Source of the DNA: Aculops lycopersici
Lineage: Eukaryota; Arthropoda; Arachnida; Trombidiformes; Eriophyidae
Reading direction: 5' to 3'
DNA length: 64,000 nucleotides
NCBI GenBank assembly: GCA_015350385.1
Contig: WNKI01000001.1
Location: forward strand, 1,729,870 to 1,793,869
Positions 44,904 to 54,653 of this stretch are shown here, piece after piece. The notes under the pieces were generated by a model that made no database searches, was not told the origin of the DNA, and worked only from the letters and a program-made list of their open reading frames with translations. Numbering within the stretch: position 1 is the first letter of the stretch; every line of letters starts with the position of its first letter. The position numbers and the translations under genes are program-made.

Positions 44904-45531
44904 TCTAACGTCGCCGACGATCAGATCAAAGTTTGGGTTTCAATTTCTGTGATAGACGAGCGCGCTTATCGGTTATATTATCCATTCACTAAAGACTTGA
45001 CTGAATTGAGACACCATCAAACAGGAAGTTGAAAGACGACGAGGGATGAAGAGAGGAGGATTTGTATTTTTATATTATATCCCATGTATGTATCGTGGGT
45101 TGATGTCATAAATTTATATATCAAATTGAATTACTTTACATAACATAAAAGGAATTGCTTGTCCGATGACTTTTCTCGTATCGGGAGTCAAGACGCGACT
45201 AGTGCATAGAACAAAATCAATTTGTTGGCTTCCTCTTCTTCGGCTGGTTGGTTGGTCGTTTGGTTCGCCCACTTTATAGTTAATCTCTTTACGGTGAGCA
45301 AAGCTAGTCGATCCACTTATCTAGCACTCACTAAGCTAGAGTGCTACACCCAAGATCCTCAAGGTCGCCTAAAATTTCTAGCTGTGTTTGCAAAGCTGAA
45401 GTCATACACAGTGCAAAGTGGCACCTCTTTTCCGACTCAACTCGAGCCTGAAGGTTTCTTTGCCTCCAATTCTTTTCACATCTCCCCACCACCAAATTCA
45501 GTCTCTCCCCCATGTCACCGCAATTGAGTCG

Positions 45532-45671
<140 letters not shown>

Positions 45672-47071
45672 CGCGCTTTCATTACATTGGAGTCAAACCA
45701 ACCACTGGCTTGCGGGAGGTCTTGCCGTGGCAGCTAGCACCTCTGGTAATGGTCCTGAGTTGCCACTGTGCCGTGGTGGTGTTCGTCGCCGCCACCAACA
45801 GGACCACATCTACATGCACGAACATAACATCGCATACTAACCGCAATGTACAAACGATATCCCACTTGCTAGAATAACCAAACCTACCGAAAGAGAGAAG
45901 GCAACTCACGGGGAAAAGGGAAACCACTGGCTGGCTCAATTATCGTGGCGCTCTCCTGGCAGTAGTTGCCAATGCCAATGGCAACGGCAACGGAGCAAAC
46001 TCGGCCTCGTTGCCATCACCTCTAACCAGCGGCTGGCTAGACCAAGTGTAAGTGGAATCCGCTAGACACATAGACTAGCGGCGCGTTGCGCAACTGCCCC
46101 CACACCACTAGCTGCTCGTTCTTTTGCCTTCCAAGTTGTAACGAGAGGCAATAGAAGCATAAGAGCAAGCAGGCGAGCGATACAATGGCGCTCCCCTGGC
46201 GCCAAAAAGGATGACGCTTGGCCAAATTGCATCTGCCGCTGGTCCCCTTCAACTAGCAGATATTACGCAACACCAACTGACGAGTTGAACTGTGGCGCAA
46301 ACTAAAAGATCGAAAACTAAAAGAACACAGAATCTCTTCCATTTGGCCGCTTCCATCTGCTGCCACCATCATGGTCGCCATCGCCATCGCCATTGCAGCT
46401 ACAAATGTCGGCGGCGGTGGTTGTGGTTGTTTTTGACATTGCTGCTCTTTTTACTAGCTGGCTGGCTGTTGTATGTACAGAGACGCCAAATTGTCCAAAG
46501 AATCGGACCTACAATCGTCCGCAATGGGACTCATAGCACTAGACGACAATCCGCCGAGATTTTGTACCTCTACTGCATCGAGTTGCTACTACTACCACCA
46601 CCACTGCCCATCGCGCCTTTGCGTGTCTCTCCTGTGCGCGTGGGCGTTGCGGGCTGACCGCTATTTCCTGACCGTCAAAGTCAGTAGTAGTTTAACGTTG
46701 TAATTTTCAACTGCCAGCGCAACGACACGACGGAAACAAGATTTTGGACCATTCCCCTAGCGCACATTATATTGTAAGCGCGGTGCAGGGCATTGAACAG
46801 TGGGCCATACAACATTGCAGGCAAGCTAGATCAAGTGTCCCGAGTGGTGGTTGTGTGCAAGCTGCTGGCGCTATGTGCTGCGCCAGTAACTGGGTACCTA
46901 GCGCCGCGCATAGCGCCGAACAAGTGAGCGCGCGGAGTAATGCAACGCCCGTGCACTTGTATCACGGGCGCGCGACTCGCTTGCTAGTCTCCAGCAAGCG
47001 GCCGACTTCCTCTTGGGCGCTACTTTTGCCACTGGCGATACCAATGGCAATACCAACATTCGGATATAAAC

Positions 47072-47089
47072 AACACACACACACACACA
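47072..47089. repeat. (AC)n microsatellite
   Basis: Nine AC units about 210 bases upstream of the first ATG of the 47-kb cluster. Confidence 0.8.
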
Positions 47090-47169
47090 ACCACCTCTGG
47101 GTATAAGGGGGGCCAGCCAAAGTAGCAGAGCAACTCACGTGCCCTTCAGTCCCCGTGCCTCAGCGATAC

Positions 47170-47190
47170 ATTTATATATACATATATTTC
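47170..47190 (+). promoter_or_regulatory. Possible TATA-type promoter of the 47-kb cluster
   Basis: A TTTATATATACATATATTT stretch lies about 115 bases upstream of the first ATG of the head-to-tail cluster. It is a compositional match only. Confidence 0.3.
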
Positions 47191-47300
47191 GTTTATCCTT
47201 GTCTGGCTCGTGGGGGGTTCGGGATTATTTAGATTTCTAAACAATGATCAAAACAATATCTTAGATTCCAAATATCATGTATTAGAATGATCTAGTTAAA

Positions 47301-48170
47301 ATGATCTTCTTTGCTAATGGCCAATTTTCTATTGTTGAGGCTCTAATCAAACTAATACTCGTTATAACTGGATCAGCTCTCATTATTTGTCTCTGTCACA
47401 AATTAACCAATTATAAGAAAACTCGCCGATATAAATATAACATCGACAGTCGAGCTGCAGCAGCAGCGGCGGCGGCGGCCACTTCCTTATTACCTCCAAA
47501 TCAAACAAACTCGAGCGCAATTCTTACAGAACAACAACAACAGCAATTGGAACATCAAACGAGACAACAACAATTGCAGGCAATCAACGTCATTCCAAAT
47601 ATACAAACCACAATCCAACCACAAACCTCATCATCATCAACAACAACAGCAACCATCTTGCAGCTCAGAAATCATCCGCATCAATTCATTGCATATGATC
47701 CTTACAACACAATCAGACCATTTGCTTGCCTAAACAACCAATACCAGTCCAGCCAGTCGAGAGCTGGAGGTCCGCTAGAGTTTTTGCCAAATCTTGCTAG
47801 CGCCTATGGCTTTGCACCTGCCAATTACCAGAATTTGCACCACCAAGGACAGAATACAATCATAACAAATCCCGCCTACACGACAACCATTCAGCCAGAT
47901 TGTTCGAGTTTTCGCGCAACCCAACTTCCGCTTGAGAGAGAGGCAAGCTGTCCAAGTTACGAGGATGCCACTAGAGAGTCGGAGGTTGCAGGCGGCGGAG
48001 TCAATTCATCATCTGCGGAAACTAATAGAAACCAAGAAAATGACGAGCCAAATGCAACAGGAGCAAACCGCGAGGAGCAAGGGGAACAAGTGGAAGCAAG
48101 CGACTTGCAGCAACCGGAAGATGGATCTCAGGAAGCCGGAGAAATTGAGCAATCGGATGAGGTTGATTAG
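47301..48170 (+). CDS. Unidentified single-pass membrane protein with PSYEDA motif
   Basis: A 289-residue frame from a clear ATG. Residues 11-32 (IVEALIKLILVITGSALIICLC) form one hydrophobic helix; the following KLTNYKKTRRYKYN is basic, so the long C-terminal part is predicted to be cytosolic. That part has an Ala run (near 52-60), Gln/Thr/Ser-rich sequence, then CPSYEDAT at 217-224, which resembles PY-type ligands of WW-domain proteins such as Nedd4-family ubiquitin ligases, and an acidic Glu-rich tail. No family was recognised. Its stop codon is only 46 bases before the next plus-strand ATG, with no AATAAA between, suggesting shared transcription. The frame of the downstream gene stays open back into this one, but that overlap does not look protein-like. 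Confidence 0.65.
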   Translation: MIFFANGQFSIVEALIKLILVITGSALIICLCHKLTNYKKTRRYKYNIDSRAAAAAAAAATSLLPPNQTNSSAILTEQQQQQLEHQTRQQQLQAINVIPNIQTTIQPQTSSSSTTTATILQLRNHPHQFIAYDPYNTIRPFACLNNQYQSSQSRAGGPLEFLPNLASAYGFAPANYQNLHHQGQNTIITNPAYTTTIQPDCSSFRATQLPLEREASCPSYEDATRESEVAGGGVNSSSAETNRNQENDEPNATGANREEQGEQVEASDLQQPEDGSQEAGEIEQSDEVD

Positions 48171-48216
48171 ACAAAAGAGAAGAGAGAGATTAATCAGGAC
48201 TACGAAGAGAACAACA

Positions 48217-50505
48217 ATGACAACAAATGAGATGTCCATTGTTTTGCCAGTATTGTTTTGTTTCTATTGTTGTTATTTGCCCTTGAGCTCAAGTGCGCCC
48301 ATCAAATTGGTGGCCGATGTTCCAACCTTTGTGTTGCATCGTCTCAACCACCTCAACTTCCACCAAAACAACCACCTGCTGCATAGGAGACAGGTGACTA
48401 GGAGTGATTTGGTGTCAATAAGTGAGACGCGACGCTTTGTTGGCCCGTTAATTATCGCGCCGCAACGAGGCGGGCCCATGTGGCCAAGCCAAGCACGACC
48501 TAGTCCCTCGTCGTCATCGTCGTCGGGTTACGACGATGAGGCTGATAGTGAAATGGAAGATAGAGATATGATCGCAGATGCCACAGTTAAGCATAGAAAA
48601 CAGGATGATATCATGGAGGAGGGGAGTTCAAGCGACACGTTGATTGCAATCAATTCAACGCCGCCCGCTGGAGGCTCACCTGAAATGACAACACCAAAAA
48701 GTACAGTCAACAACGGAAGTGTTGAATTCGCCTCAGATCCCGGAGATGCCGATAGGTTTGCCTCGGATTTGTTTGGTAGTTTGAGTCACAAGCAACCACC
48801 ACCACTACCTCTACCTGTCGGCGATACCACTACCACAATCCACCTGCCCAATGGGCAATCGATCCAGAGGTGCCGCTCGAGAGGCAAGTGTAGCGATGAG
48901 AATGCCATCTGCCAATCGGGAACTTGCGTTTGTAAGCCAGGATATTACATGTCTAAACAGTCGAAGGCAAATCTCTGTCAGTCGGTGGCAGATTTGTTCA
49001 AAAATTGTGAGAACGATCACCAATGTCAGGCGGTTAATATGGATTTGTTTTGTAACACAGTTTCGCACGAGCGTCCGTTTTGCGATTGCGCCGAGGGATT
49101 CTACTTCGACCAGGAGACTTATACCTGCATGACCTGTACAGGTAACATCATGATCCTCCAAAGTAACGCCTTGGACATACCTAGTGTTTCTAATTTTAAC
49201 GAGAGTGATGCTCAAATCCTAAGACACTTGGCACCGGTGCGTCCATTTGCATCTCAACAAGTTGCAAATAACAAGACCTCCGCGGTTTCCGGAAACTCCA
49301 CAACGCTTGCAGCAACAGCAGCATCTAATCTAACAACCACTACAACTATTATCGCAACACCTACAACAACTGAACACAGCGAGATACTCAGACCATGCAG
49401 ACCAGTGGACCAGTTGGCCACCAATAGGAGAAAGCTACGGCCACCACTTATCAAAGGTCAATTCGCAGACTATGGCTCACCTTCAAGTGGTCATCATTTG
49501 ATGACCACCACCAACGATCCCTTCAAAATCAGGACTCCGCTTGAGGTGTTTATGGGCGCAATAATGCTGTTCACTCTATTTACTGTTGCCTGGTTCTTCT
49601 TGCAACGAATGATTCATGATTGTCGGGATATTTTGAGGTCATTGAGAAATGGGGACTTCTCCAGTACAGGCGATCCAATTCTAACTGGCCATTCAAGCAA
49701 CGGCCACTCTTTGGGGTATTCATCATATTTAGACCCCACGAGTCAGGCAGTGGCTCGTTTAATTTCGGGAGATGGAGGTTATGCTTCCACGCTGGCGGTT
49801 AGCAATTATCAGCGCGAGCTTGCCGGCGTTATGGTGCAACACTTGGCTGGAAATCTATCACCGAGTTCCACTAGAGACACACTGGTTGCCAATGGAACAG
49901 GTGGGAGAAGCGGAGGCACCCACCTATTGGGAGCTCATAATGATCACGATGCTGTCTTGTATCCCCTAACCTCAAGTGCCAGTCAGTCGAGGGCCGCGGC
50001 TGCGGCAGCCGCCGCCCAACTCCTATGGTCGCCCACCCATCCGGCCATGGCCATCCTGCGAGCTGCGGCAGTCTCGGCGGCCCAGAGTGCTGGCAGCTCT
50101 GATTACAGTGCCAACCACCTGTTGACCTCGATGCTGGACCCGCCGCCAAAGTACGAGGAGGCTATAGCACAGTCGGCTATCAGCGGCAATCATATCAATC
50201 TTCGTCGATCTAACTCGCCACCACCGCCATCACCTATTATCCCCATTACAGAAAGCGCCACTGGGCCTTCTCTGGAACAAAACTGCTCGCCAGGTTCGCA
50301 AGCTAGAAATATAACTAATGAGGAGGGGCAGCAGACTGAGCCACAACAAGAGGCACAGTGTCGGTCAGGATCGCCGATAGATATCCAGCAACAGCAACAA
50401 CTACAACAAAATGGACAATCGTCGACTTCAGCGTCACCTAGTCGAGCGCCGACAAGCGATCGTGGTGACAGTGATGTTAGTCATGGAGATAACTCTCATT
50501 TATGA
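48217..50505 (+). CDS. Type I membrane protein with EB/EGF-like Cys-rich domain and PPxY motif
   Basis: A 762-residue frame with ATGs at 48217 and 48232. The first gives MTTNEMSIVLPVLFCFYCCY..., a signal peptide ending near SSSA. The extracellular part has a Ser/Asp/Glu-rich stretch and a Cys-rich module at about 219-307 (RCRSRGKCSDENAICQSGTC begins it) with the spacing of EB/EGF-like modules found in arthropod and nematode surface proteins. A Thr/Ala-rich stalk follows, then a transmembrane helix at about 444-464. The cytosolic tail contains Ala-rich runs and PPPKYEEA (642-649), a canonical PPxY motif for WW-domain partners, then Pro/Ser- and Gln-rich sequence. The function is unknown; a surface receptor regulated by Nedd4-like ligases is inference. 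The reading frame is open upstream to 47932, but that part overlaps the preceding gene and the ATG choice is set by the signal peptide. Confidence 0.75.
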   Translation: MTTNEMSIVLPVLFCFYCCYLPLSSSAPIKLVADVPTFVLHRLNHLNFHQNNHLLHRRQVTRSDLVSISETRRFVGPLIIAPQRGGPMWPSQARPSPSSSSSSGYDDEADSEMEDRDMIADATVKHRKQDDIMEEGSSSDTLIAINSTPPAGGSPEMTTPKSTVNNGSVEFASDPGDADRFASDLFGSLSHKQPPPLPLPVGDTTTTIHLPNGQSIQRCRSRGKCSDENAICQSGTCVCKPGYYMSKQSKANLCQSVADLFKNCENDHQCQAVNMDLFCNTVSHERPFCDCAEGFYFDQETYTCMTCTGNIMILQSNALDIPSVSNFNESDAQILRHLAPVRPFASQQVANNKTSAVSGNSTTLAATAASNLTTTTTIIATPTTTEHSEILRPCRPVDQLATNRRKLRPPLIKGQFADYGSPSSGHHLMTTTNDPFKIRTPLEVFMGAIMLFTLFTVAWFFLQRMIHDCRDILRSLRNGDFSSTGDPILTGHSSNGHSLGYSSYLDPTSQAVARLISGDGGYASTLAVSNYQRELAGVMVQHLAGNLSPSSTRDTLVANGTGGRSGGTHLLGAHNDHDAVLYPLTSSASQSRAAAAAAAAQLLWSPTHPAMAILRAAAVSAAQSAGSSDYSANHLLTSMLDPPPKYEEAIAQSAISGNHINLRRSNSPPPPSPIIPITESATGPSLEQNCSPGSQARNITNEEGQQTEPQQEAQCRSGSPIDIQQQQQLQQNGQSSTSASPSRAPTSDRGDSDVSHGDNSHL

Positions 50506-50586
50506 AAGCGAGGCATCAAAGACAACAATACGAAAACAAATATTGAATCTTGAATCTTGTTATTTGAATGATATATATATATATAT

Positions 50587-50592
50587 AATAAA
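50587..50592 (+). other. Poly(A) signal AATAAA after the EB-domain protein
   Basis: AATAAA 81 bases after the stop codon, within a (TA)n tract, and only 21 bases before the MOCS2A start codon. Confidence 0.6.
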
Positions 50593-50613
50593 CCATTTGT
50601 CAGCTCCTGTTAG

Positions 50614-50922
50614 ATGGGCAATTGTCGTATTAGATTGCTTTTATTTGCAAGCCTCCGGGATAATTTGTCTGAGGATTCTGTGGTAGATCTATTGCTTCAT
50701 CAAGATCACTGGACGACCAGCCAGGAGCTCAAAATTCACTTGCTAGAAGAGCTTAGAAGAAGATGGATTGCCAAACATGGATCTAATGATAATATTGAAC
50801 TTCCATTGCCGAGGACAATTATGTTAGCCATCGATGATGAATATATACAGGATAATGTAACTGATATAGTATTGAGAGACAATCAAGAATTGGCCTTGAT
50901 TCCGCCTGTCTCAGGAGGTTGA
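50614..50922 (+). CDS. MOCS2A: Molybdopterin synthase small subunit (MOCS2A, MoaD-like)
   Basis: A 102-residue ubiquitin-fold protein ending in LALIPPVSGG. The C-terminal Gly-Gly is the diagnostic feature: it is adenylated and thiocarboxylated by MOCS3, and the thiocarboxylate donates sulfur to precursor Z in the complex with MOCS2B, giving molybdopterin in the cytosol. The length is close to family size (about 80-90), and the hydrophobic start RIRLLLFASLRD also fits. It begins 108 bases after the previous stop. CTCCTGTTAG immediately before the ATG looks like a splice acceptor, so an untranslated leader exon or trans-spliced leader is possible. In vertebrates MOCS2A and MOCS2B share a bicistronic transcript; no MOCS2B is visible next to it here. 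AATAAA follows at 50930. Confidence 0.88.
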   Translation: MGNCRIRLLLFASLRDNLSEDSVVDLLLHQDHWTTSQELKIHLLEELRRRWIAKHGSNDNIELPLPRTIMLAIDDEYIQDNVTDIVLRDNQELALIPPVSGG

Positions 50923-50929
50923 ACATGAT

Positions 50930-50935
50930 AATAAA
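50930..50935 (+). other. Poly(A) signal AATAAA of MOCS2A
   Basis: AATAAA begins eight bases after the MOCS2A stop codon, within the 64-base gap to the convergent coiled-coil gene. Confidence 0.6.
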
Positions 50936-50986
50936 GGTATAAGATACCAAATTATTTGTGCAAGAAATAATCCTGGCCCAATTTTT

Positions 50987-51925
50987 CTACGCTGGATGTA
51001 CATTTTCCATTCTGGATTGTCTGATTACAGACATGTAATAATCCGCCTCGTCGTTTGTTTGGTCTCTAGCGATTTGTAATGAATTCAAATCTGTATTTAG
51101 AACTGCAATCTTGTGCTTGAGTAACTTGATATATCTACTCTGTCTTTGTTTGAACTTTTTAAGGCCTATGATCAATTCTTCAGGATCTGATGCAGTCAAG
51201 AAAGAGTAGCTCGTTGCCCTAATATGCTTTGATACATAATCAGAAAGTGGTTCCGATGTCATAGTTGCACCTTGTTTCACTAATAAGTGCAACCTTGTAC
51301 TCTCTTCGGTCAGCTTGAGAATTGTTTGTTCCTGGTCATCTTTAGCACGCATACACTCGGCATTGGCGTTCCGTAGCTGATCCAATTTATTCCTGACTAC
51401 ATCTCGTGACTCGATCATGGACTTGTAGAGCTCACTTGATTTGTCCAATCTTTCGCGGTTCATACTGTTGAACTCTTCTACTTGTTGAAGTATGGCTTTC
51501 TGCTCATTGAATTTCTTTGTCGCTTCCGACATTGAAGCTAATCGCCCTAGAGTATCCCAATCGAAGTTTTTCATGTCACCATGATCAGTTCGGTAGCAAA
51601 TATTTGTCTCATAGAGACTCTCCAATAAGGATTGCCTTTCCTCTTTTTTCTTCAGTATGATGTCGCGCAATCGTTCGTTTTGCCTTTGGAACTCCTCGAT
51701 CTCTGTCGAATAACGTAGCTCTTGGTCGAGCTCATATTGTTTATAGTCCTCTTGTAGCAAATCACAATGGGTCCGAAAATTCTCGATTGATGCTTGAATA
51801 TCGAAGCCTTCTCTTGAGACCCGATCTAGTTCGGCTTTGAGCTCTGCAAATCTTCTGTGCAATATAGCAACATGACCCCTCGTAAAAGTTGCCTGCTTGA
51901 TGTTGAGTTCTTCAAGCTCAACCAT
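50987..51925 (-). CDS. Unidentified coiled-coil protein
   Basis: A 312-residue frame from a clear ATG. It is rich in Glu, Lys, Arg, Leu and Gln, with heptad-like spacing over most of its length (for example residues 15-100 and 130-215), few Pro or Gly, no signal peptide and no membrane segment. A short break around SKHIRATSYSFLTASDPEELI separates the last helix. No family was recognised; cytoskeletal, centrosomal or tethering roles are all possible. It converges with MOCS2A, with 64 bases between stop codons, so the two transcripts probably overlap at their 3' ends. Confidence 0.75.
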   Translation of the reverse strand: MVELEELNIKQATFTRGHVAILHRRFAELKAELDRVSREGFDIQASIENFRTHCDLLQEDYKQYELDQELRYSTEIEEFQRQNERLRDIILKKKEERQSLLESLYETNICYRTDHGDMKNFDWDTLGRLASMSEATKKFNEQKAILQQVEEFNSMNRERLDKSSELYKSMIESRDVVRNKLDQLRNANAECMRAKDDQEQTILKLTEESTRLHLLVKQGATMTSEPLSDYVSKHIRATSYSFLTASDPEELIIGLKKFKQRQSRYIKLLKHKIAVLNTDLNSLQIARDQTNDEADYYMSVIRQSRMENVHPA

Positions 51926-53345
51926 TTTGATTGGAGGGATCGATGGAATATGTGGTCTTATTGGATCATAAGTTATTTGATATAAGTATGCAATTAAATC
52001 CTACACTTATTTTAGGAGCAACAACCTGAAAAACCCCTACAAATAACCCGCTGCACGTCTCAGCGAACTTTTTGCTGGTTGCACCGAGTTGATGCAATGC
52101 GAGTTGCACGCATAAGCAAGCGGTCATAGGTGGAAGGGTGTGGCGGTCTCGGCCAGTTTGTATGGTAAATCAGCAACCATCCATCCCGACGACAATCATT
52201 CTCTGTTTCGGTCACCAGTATCCCTTCATTTGTAGGAGGAAATTTTGTCGCAATATCATTAAACCGCTCGTGAATCGCGATGGTTATATCTATTGTTGTT
52301 TTTGAATTGGCATTCGTAAATTCATCTATTTTATCCAATCCATTTATATAAAACCAAAGTAGTATTTACTTTGTCATGGGCAATCTCATGAGAAAACAAA
52401 TGTAGTCTCATGGATGAGTTAAATTTTGCATCCCGAGGTAGGAGAGATAACCGATATTATTTATAGTCCAATAGCGCTTCTGTTGTTAGCGATAAGTCTG
52501 ATGGTCGCGGCACCAATCAAAAGATGAGGACAAAAAGGAAACCGCTAATCCAACAAGCAATCGAGCAACATCAACACTGACACCAAATCGTCAAGCGGAT
52601 GCATAAGGTAAGCGTGAATAATGACCCACAGGTTATTGGCTACCTGTTGCTGCCGCTGCTAATACTAGCCACTTGTGCACCCAGCATGGAACGCGACAAT
52701 CCTTAAATGAACACGCGCTCATCGAAGAGAGACAGAGGTGCCAGAAACCGGCGGCAATGCTTTCAGCTTTATCCAGAAATTATGACCAAATCAGCACTTT
52801 CCCCAAACCTAGGCGGTTCTCGATGTATAGCTCAAAGGAGGAGACGAAAATCAACTATCGATGATCAAGAGGTCACTGGCAGAATGGCGATTGCTTTCTC
52901 AGATAGAAGGGGGAAGGAAGGTAGCTGAGATGCGCCGACTTTACACCTCAACAATCGACCGTCAGGAGTCCCTTCAGAGTTATGGTGTCTGTCGCATGCG
53001 ATCAACAAGTAACAAGCAACTAGGATGAGCAACATCAATTGACACTCTTTCGCTCTCAGATCATTTTGACCAGTTCAGTTGGAGAGTGAGTTATCATAAA
53101 CACAAGATAAGATCATGATGATTTTGATTGAATTGCAGCAGCAGCAGCAGCAAAACTAACACTTGCACATTGAAAACAGGACACAGTGAATCATTTCATA
53201 GGAAATCTTTACATATCATCGCGCGAAGACTAATGCCGACTAATTGTCATGCCCAAGACAGGATCTAGAGCCACGCCAGCACAGTAACTTAGCTGAGGAT
53301 CTCTTCTCAAATTTATTCGATCTCGCAACTTAAATCATACACGAA
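51926..53345. other. Intergenic stretch with one protein-like open frame lacking an ATG
   Basis: Most of this stretch is non-coding, including the promoter side of Wnt8. On the minus strand, 52362-52060 is open between two stops and reads like real protein (ERFNDIATKFPPTNEGILV and RDGWLLIYHTNWPRP), but it has no ATG near its start. It could be an exon whose partner I cannot find, or a relic. No family was recognised. Confidence 0.35.
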
Positions 53346-54560
53346 ATGAAGATGCAATTCAAAACAAATCACCTAGTGATACTACCGTTGTTACACATTA
53401 TCATCCACATAGCCAACTGTGCACCCGCCGATGATGCACCGGGTTCAACGAGCTCGAAAGCGTCGTCGGTTTCGACAACAACAGCAACTATATCATCGAA
53501 TGCGCTCAACAGCAACAACAATCCAAATGCCGGCGACAAAGAGAGGAAGAAATCCGATTTCTATGAGTACCGACTCGTTGTTGCCGAAGGTATCACGCAA
53601 GCTTTGGCCGATTGTCGACAGAAGTTCAAATGGGATAGGTGGAATTGTCCACCTAAAGCGTTCCGCGATATTTTAACTGGAGAAAGTTTACCATCAAACA
53701 AAGAATTCGGCTTAAGCAGAGCATTCATAGCATCAAGTGTTGTTTTATCACTATTTCGTTCTTGTAGTCGTGGATCTGGGCACTTCTGTGGTTGCAGCCA
53801 GCCCACATCATTCATTTCTGGTAGAGTGGTTAGCCCAGAAAGTTTGCAACATATAGCAGATGATTCACAGTACACGACCACAGATGATCAGATATCCACT
53901 GAGCCTCCATCTAAGTTTTCGTGGGCAGGGTGCGAAGAAACGGTGAGGTTGGGGTACAAAGTCTCACAGATATATTTAGGATTCCAAGATTCAGACCACG
54001 ATAAGGCTAGCAAGTTAATCAACGCACACAATTATGAGGTTGGCCGGCATGCACTTAGGAGACATATGAAAGTTAAATGCAAATGTCATGGAACGTCGGG
54101 TGCTTGTCAGGTAAGGACTTGTTGGAATGTCTTGCCAAATTTAAGTGAAGTCGGTGATTACTTGAGAAGACAGTATCGAGATGCAGCGAAAGTGGGCGCT
54201 ATGTCGGCGATTGAAAGTAATCCGGTAAGTCTTAGGAAAGAATTGATGGCTATCAATCCAAACAAACTGGTCTTCATTGATGCCTCGCCAGACTATTGCT
54301 ACGAGCACCCGCACCTAGGCATCAATGGAACCCTCAATCGGACATGCAGTGAGCCTCGGTATCCAACGGCCGGTGGAGGTATTAGCAGGAGTGAGAGGGA
54401 ATCTTGTAACAAGTTATGCACCAAATGTGGGTACAAAATCAAGAGGGAAAAAACCATTGTGGAGAAACAATGCGATTGTAGATTTTTATATTGTTGCGAT
54501 GTTAAATGTAGCAAGTGTGCTGTTGAAGAGGAGACTTTTAGGTGCGTCCGGCATAGTTGA
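53346..54560 (+). CDS. Wnt8: Wnt8-class secreted signalling protein
   Basis: A 404-residue Wnt in one exon. Residues 1-25 form a signal peptide (ends near HIANC). The Wnt core starts with VVAEGITQALADCRQKFKWDRWNCP. The lipidation loop reads KCKCHGTSGACQVRTCW; Ser251 matches the serine that Porcupine palmitoleoylates, needed for secretion and Frizzled binding. The C-terminal domain has the order SERESCNKLCTKCGYKIKRE ... CDCRFLYCC ... CSKCAVEEETFRC, closest to Wnt8 (ERRSCKRLCTDCG ... CNCKFHWCC ... KCEQC). DYCYEHPHLGINGT also matches the Wnt8 form, and NGT and NRT are N-glycosylation sequons. The protein is secreted and acts through Frizzled/LRP, usually on beta-catenin. It converges on PGM3, 93 bases between stops, with ATTAAA at 54646. 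Confidence 0.88.
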   Translation: MKMQFKTNHLVILPLLHIIIHIANCAPADDAPGSTSSKASSVSTTTATISSNALNSNNNPNAGDKERKKSDFYEYRLVVAEGITQALADCRQKFKWDRWNCPPKAFRDILTGESLPSNKEFGLSRAFIASSVVLSLFRSCSRGSGHFCGCSQPTSFISGRVVSPESLQHIADDSQYTTTDDQISTEPPSKFSWAGCEETVRLGYKVSQIYLGFQDSDHDKASKLINAHNYEVGRHALRRHMKVKCKCHGTSGACQVRTCWNVLPNLSEVGDYLRRQYRDAAKVGAMSAIESNPVSLRKELMAINPNKLVFIDASPDYCYEHPHLGINGTLNRTCSEPRYPTAGGGISRSERESCNKLCTKCGYKIKREKTIVEKQCDCRFLYCCDVKCSKCAVEEETFRCVRHS

Positions 54561-54645
54561 CACCGGTCATGATGTAAATATTAAATTTGTCGACTTTTTT
54601 AAAAGCATTGTCTTTCTATCCTGACTGAGCTGTTGCTAGCTCACA

Positions 54646-54651
54646 ATTAAA
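54646..54651 (+). other. Probable poly(A) signal ATTAAA of Wnt8
   Basis: The ATTAAA variant lies 85 bases after the Wnt8 stop, directly before the convergent PGM3 stop codon at 54656-54654. Wnt8 transcripts would therefore run into the PGM3 coding end in antisense. Confidence 0.45.
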
Positions 54652-54653
54652 TA

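Noticed and set aside
47932..48216. Upstream extension of the EB-domain protein frame
   Set aside because: It overlaps the preceding gene in another frame, is rich in Arg/Lys/Met without any pattern, and would put the signal peptide in the middle of the protein.
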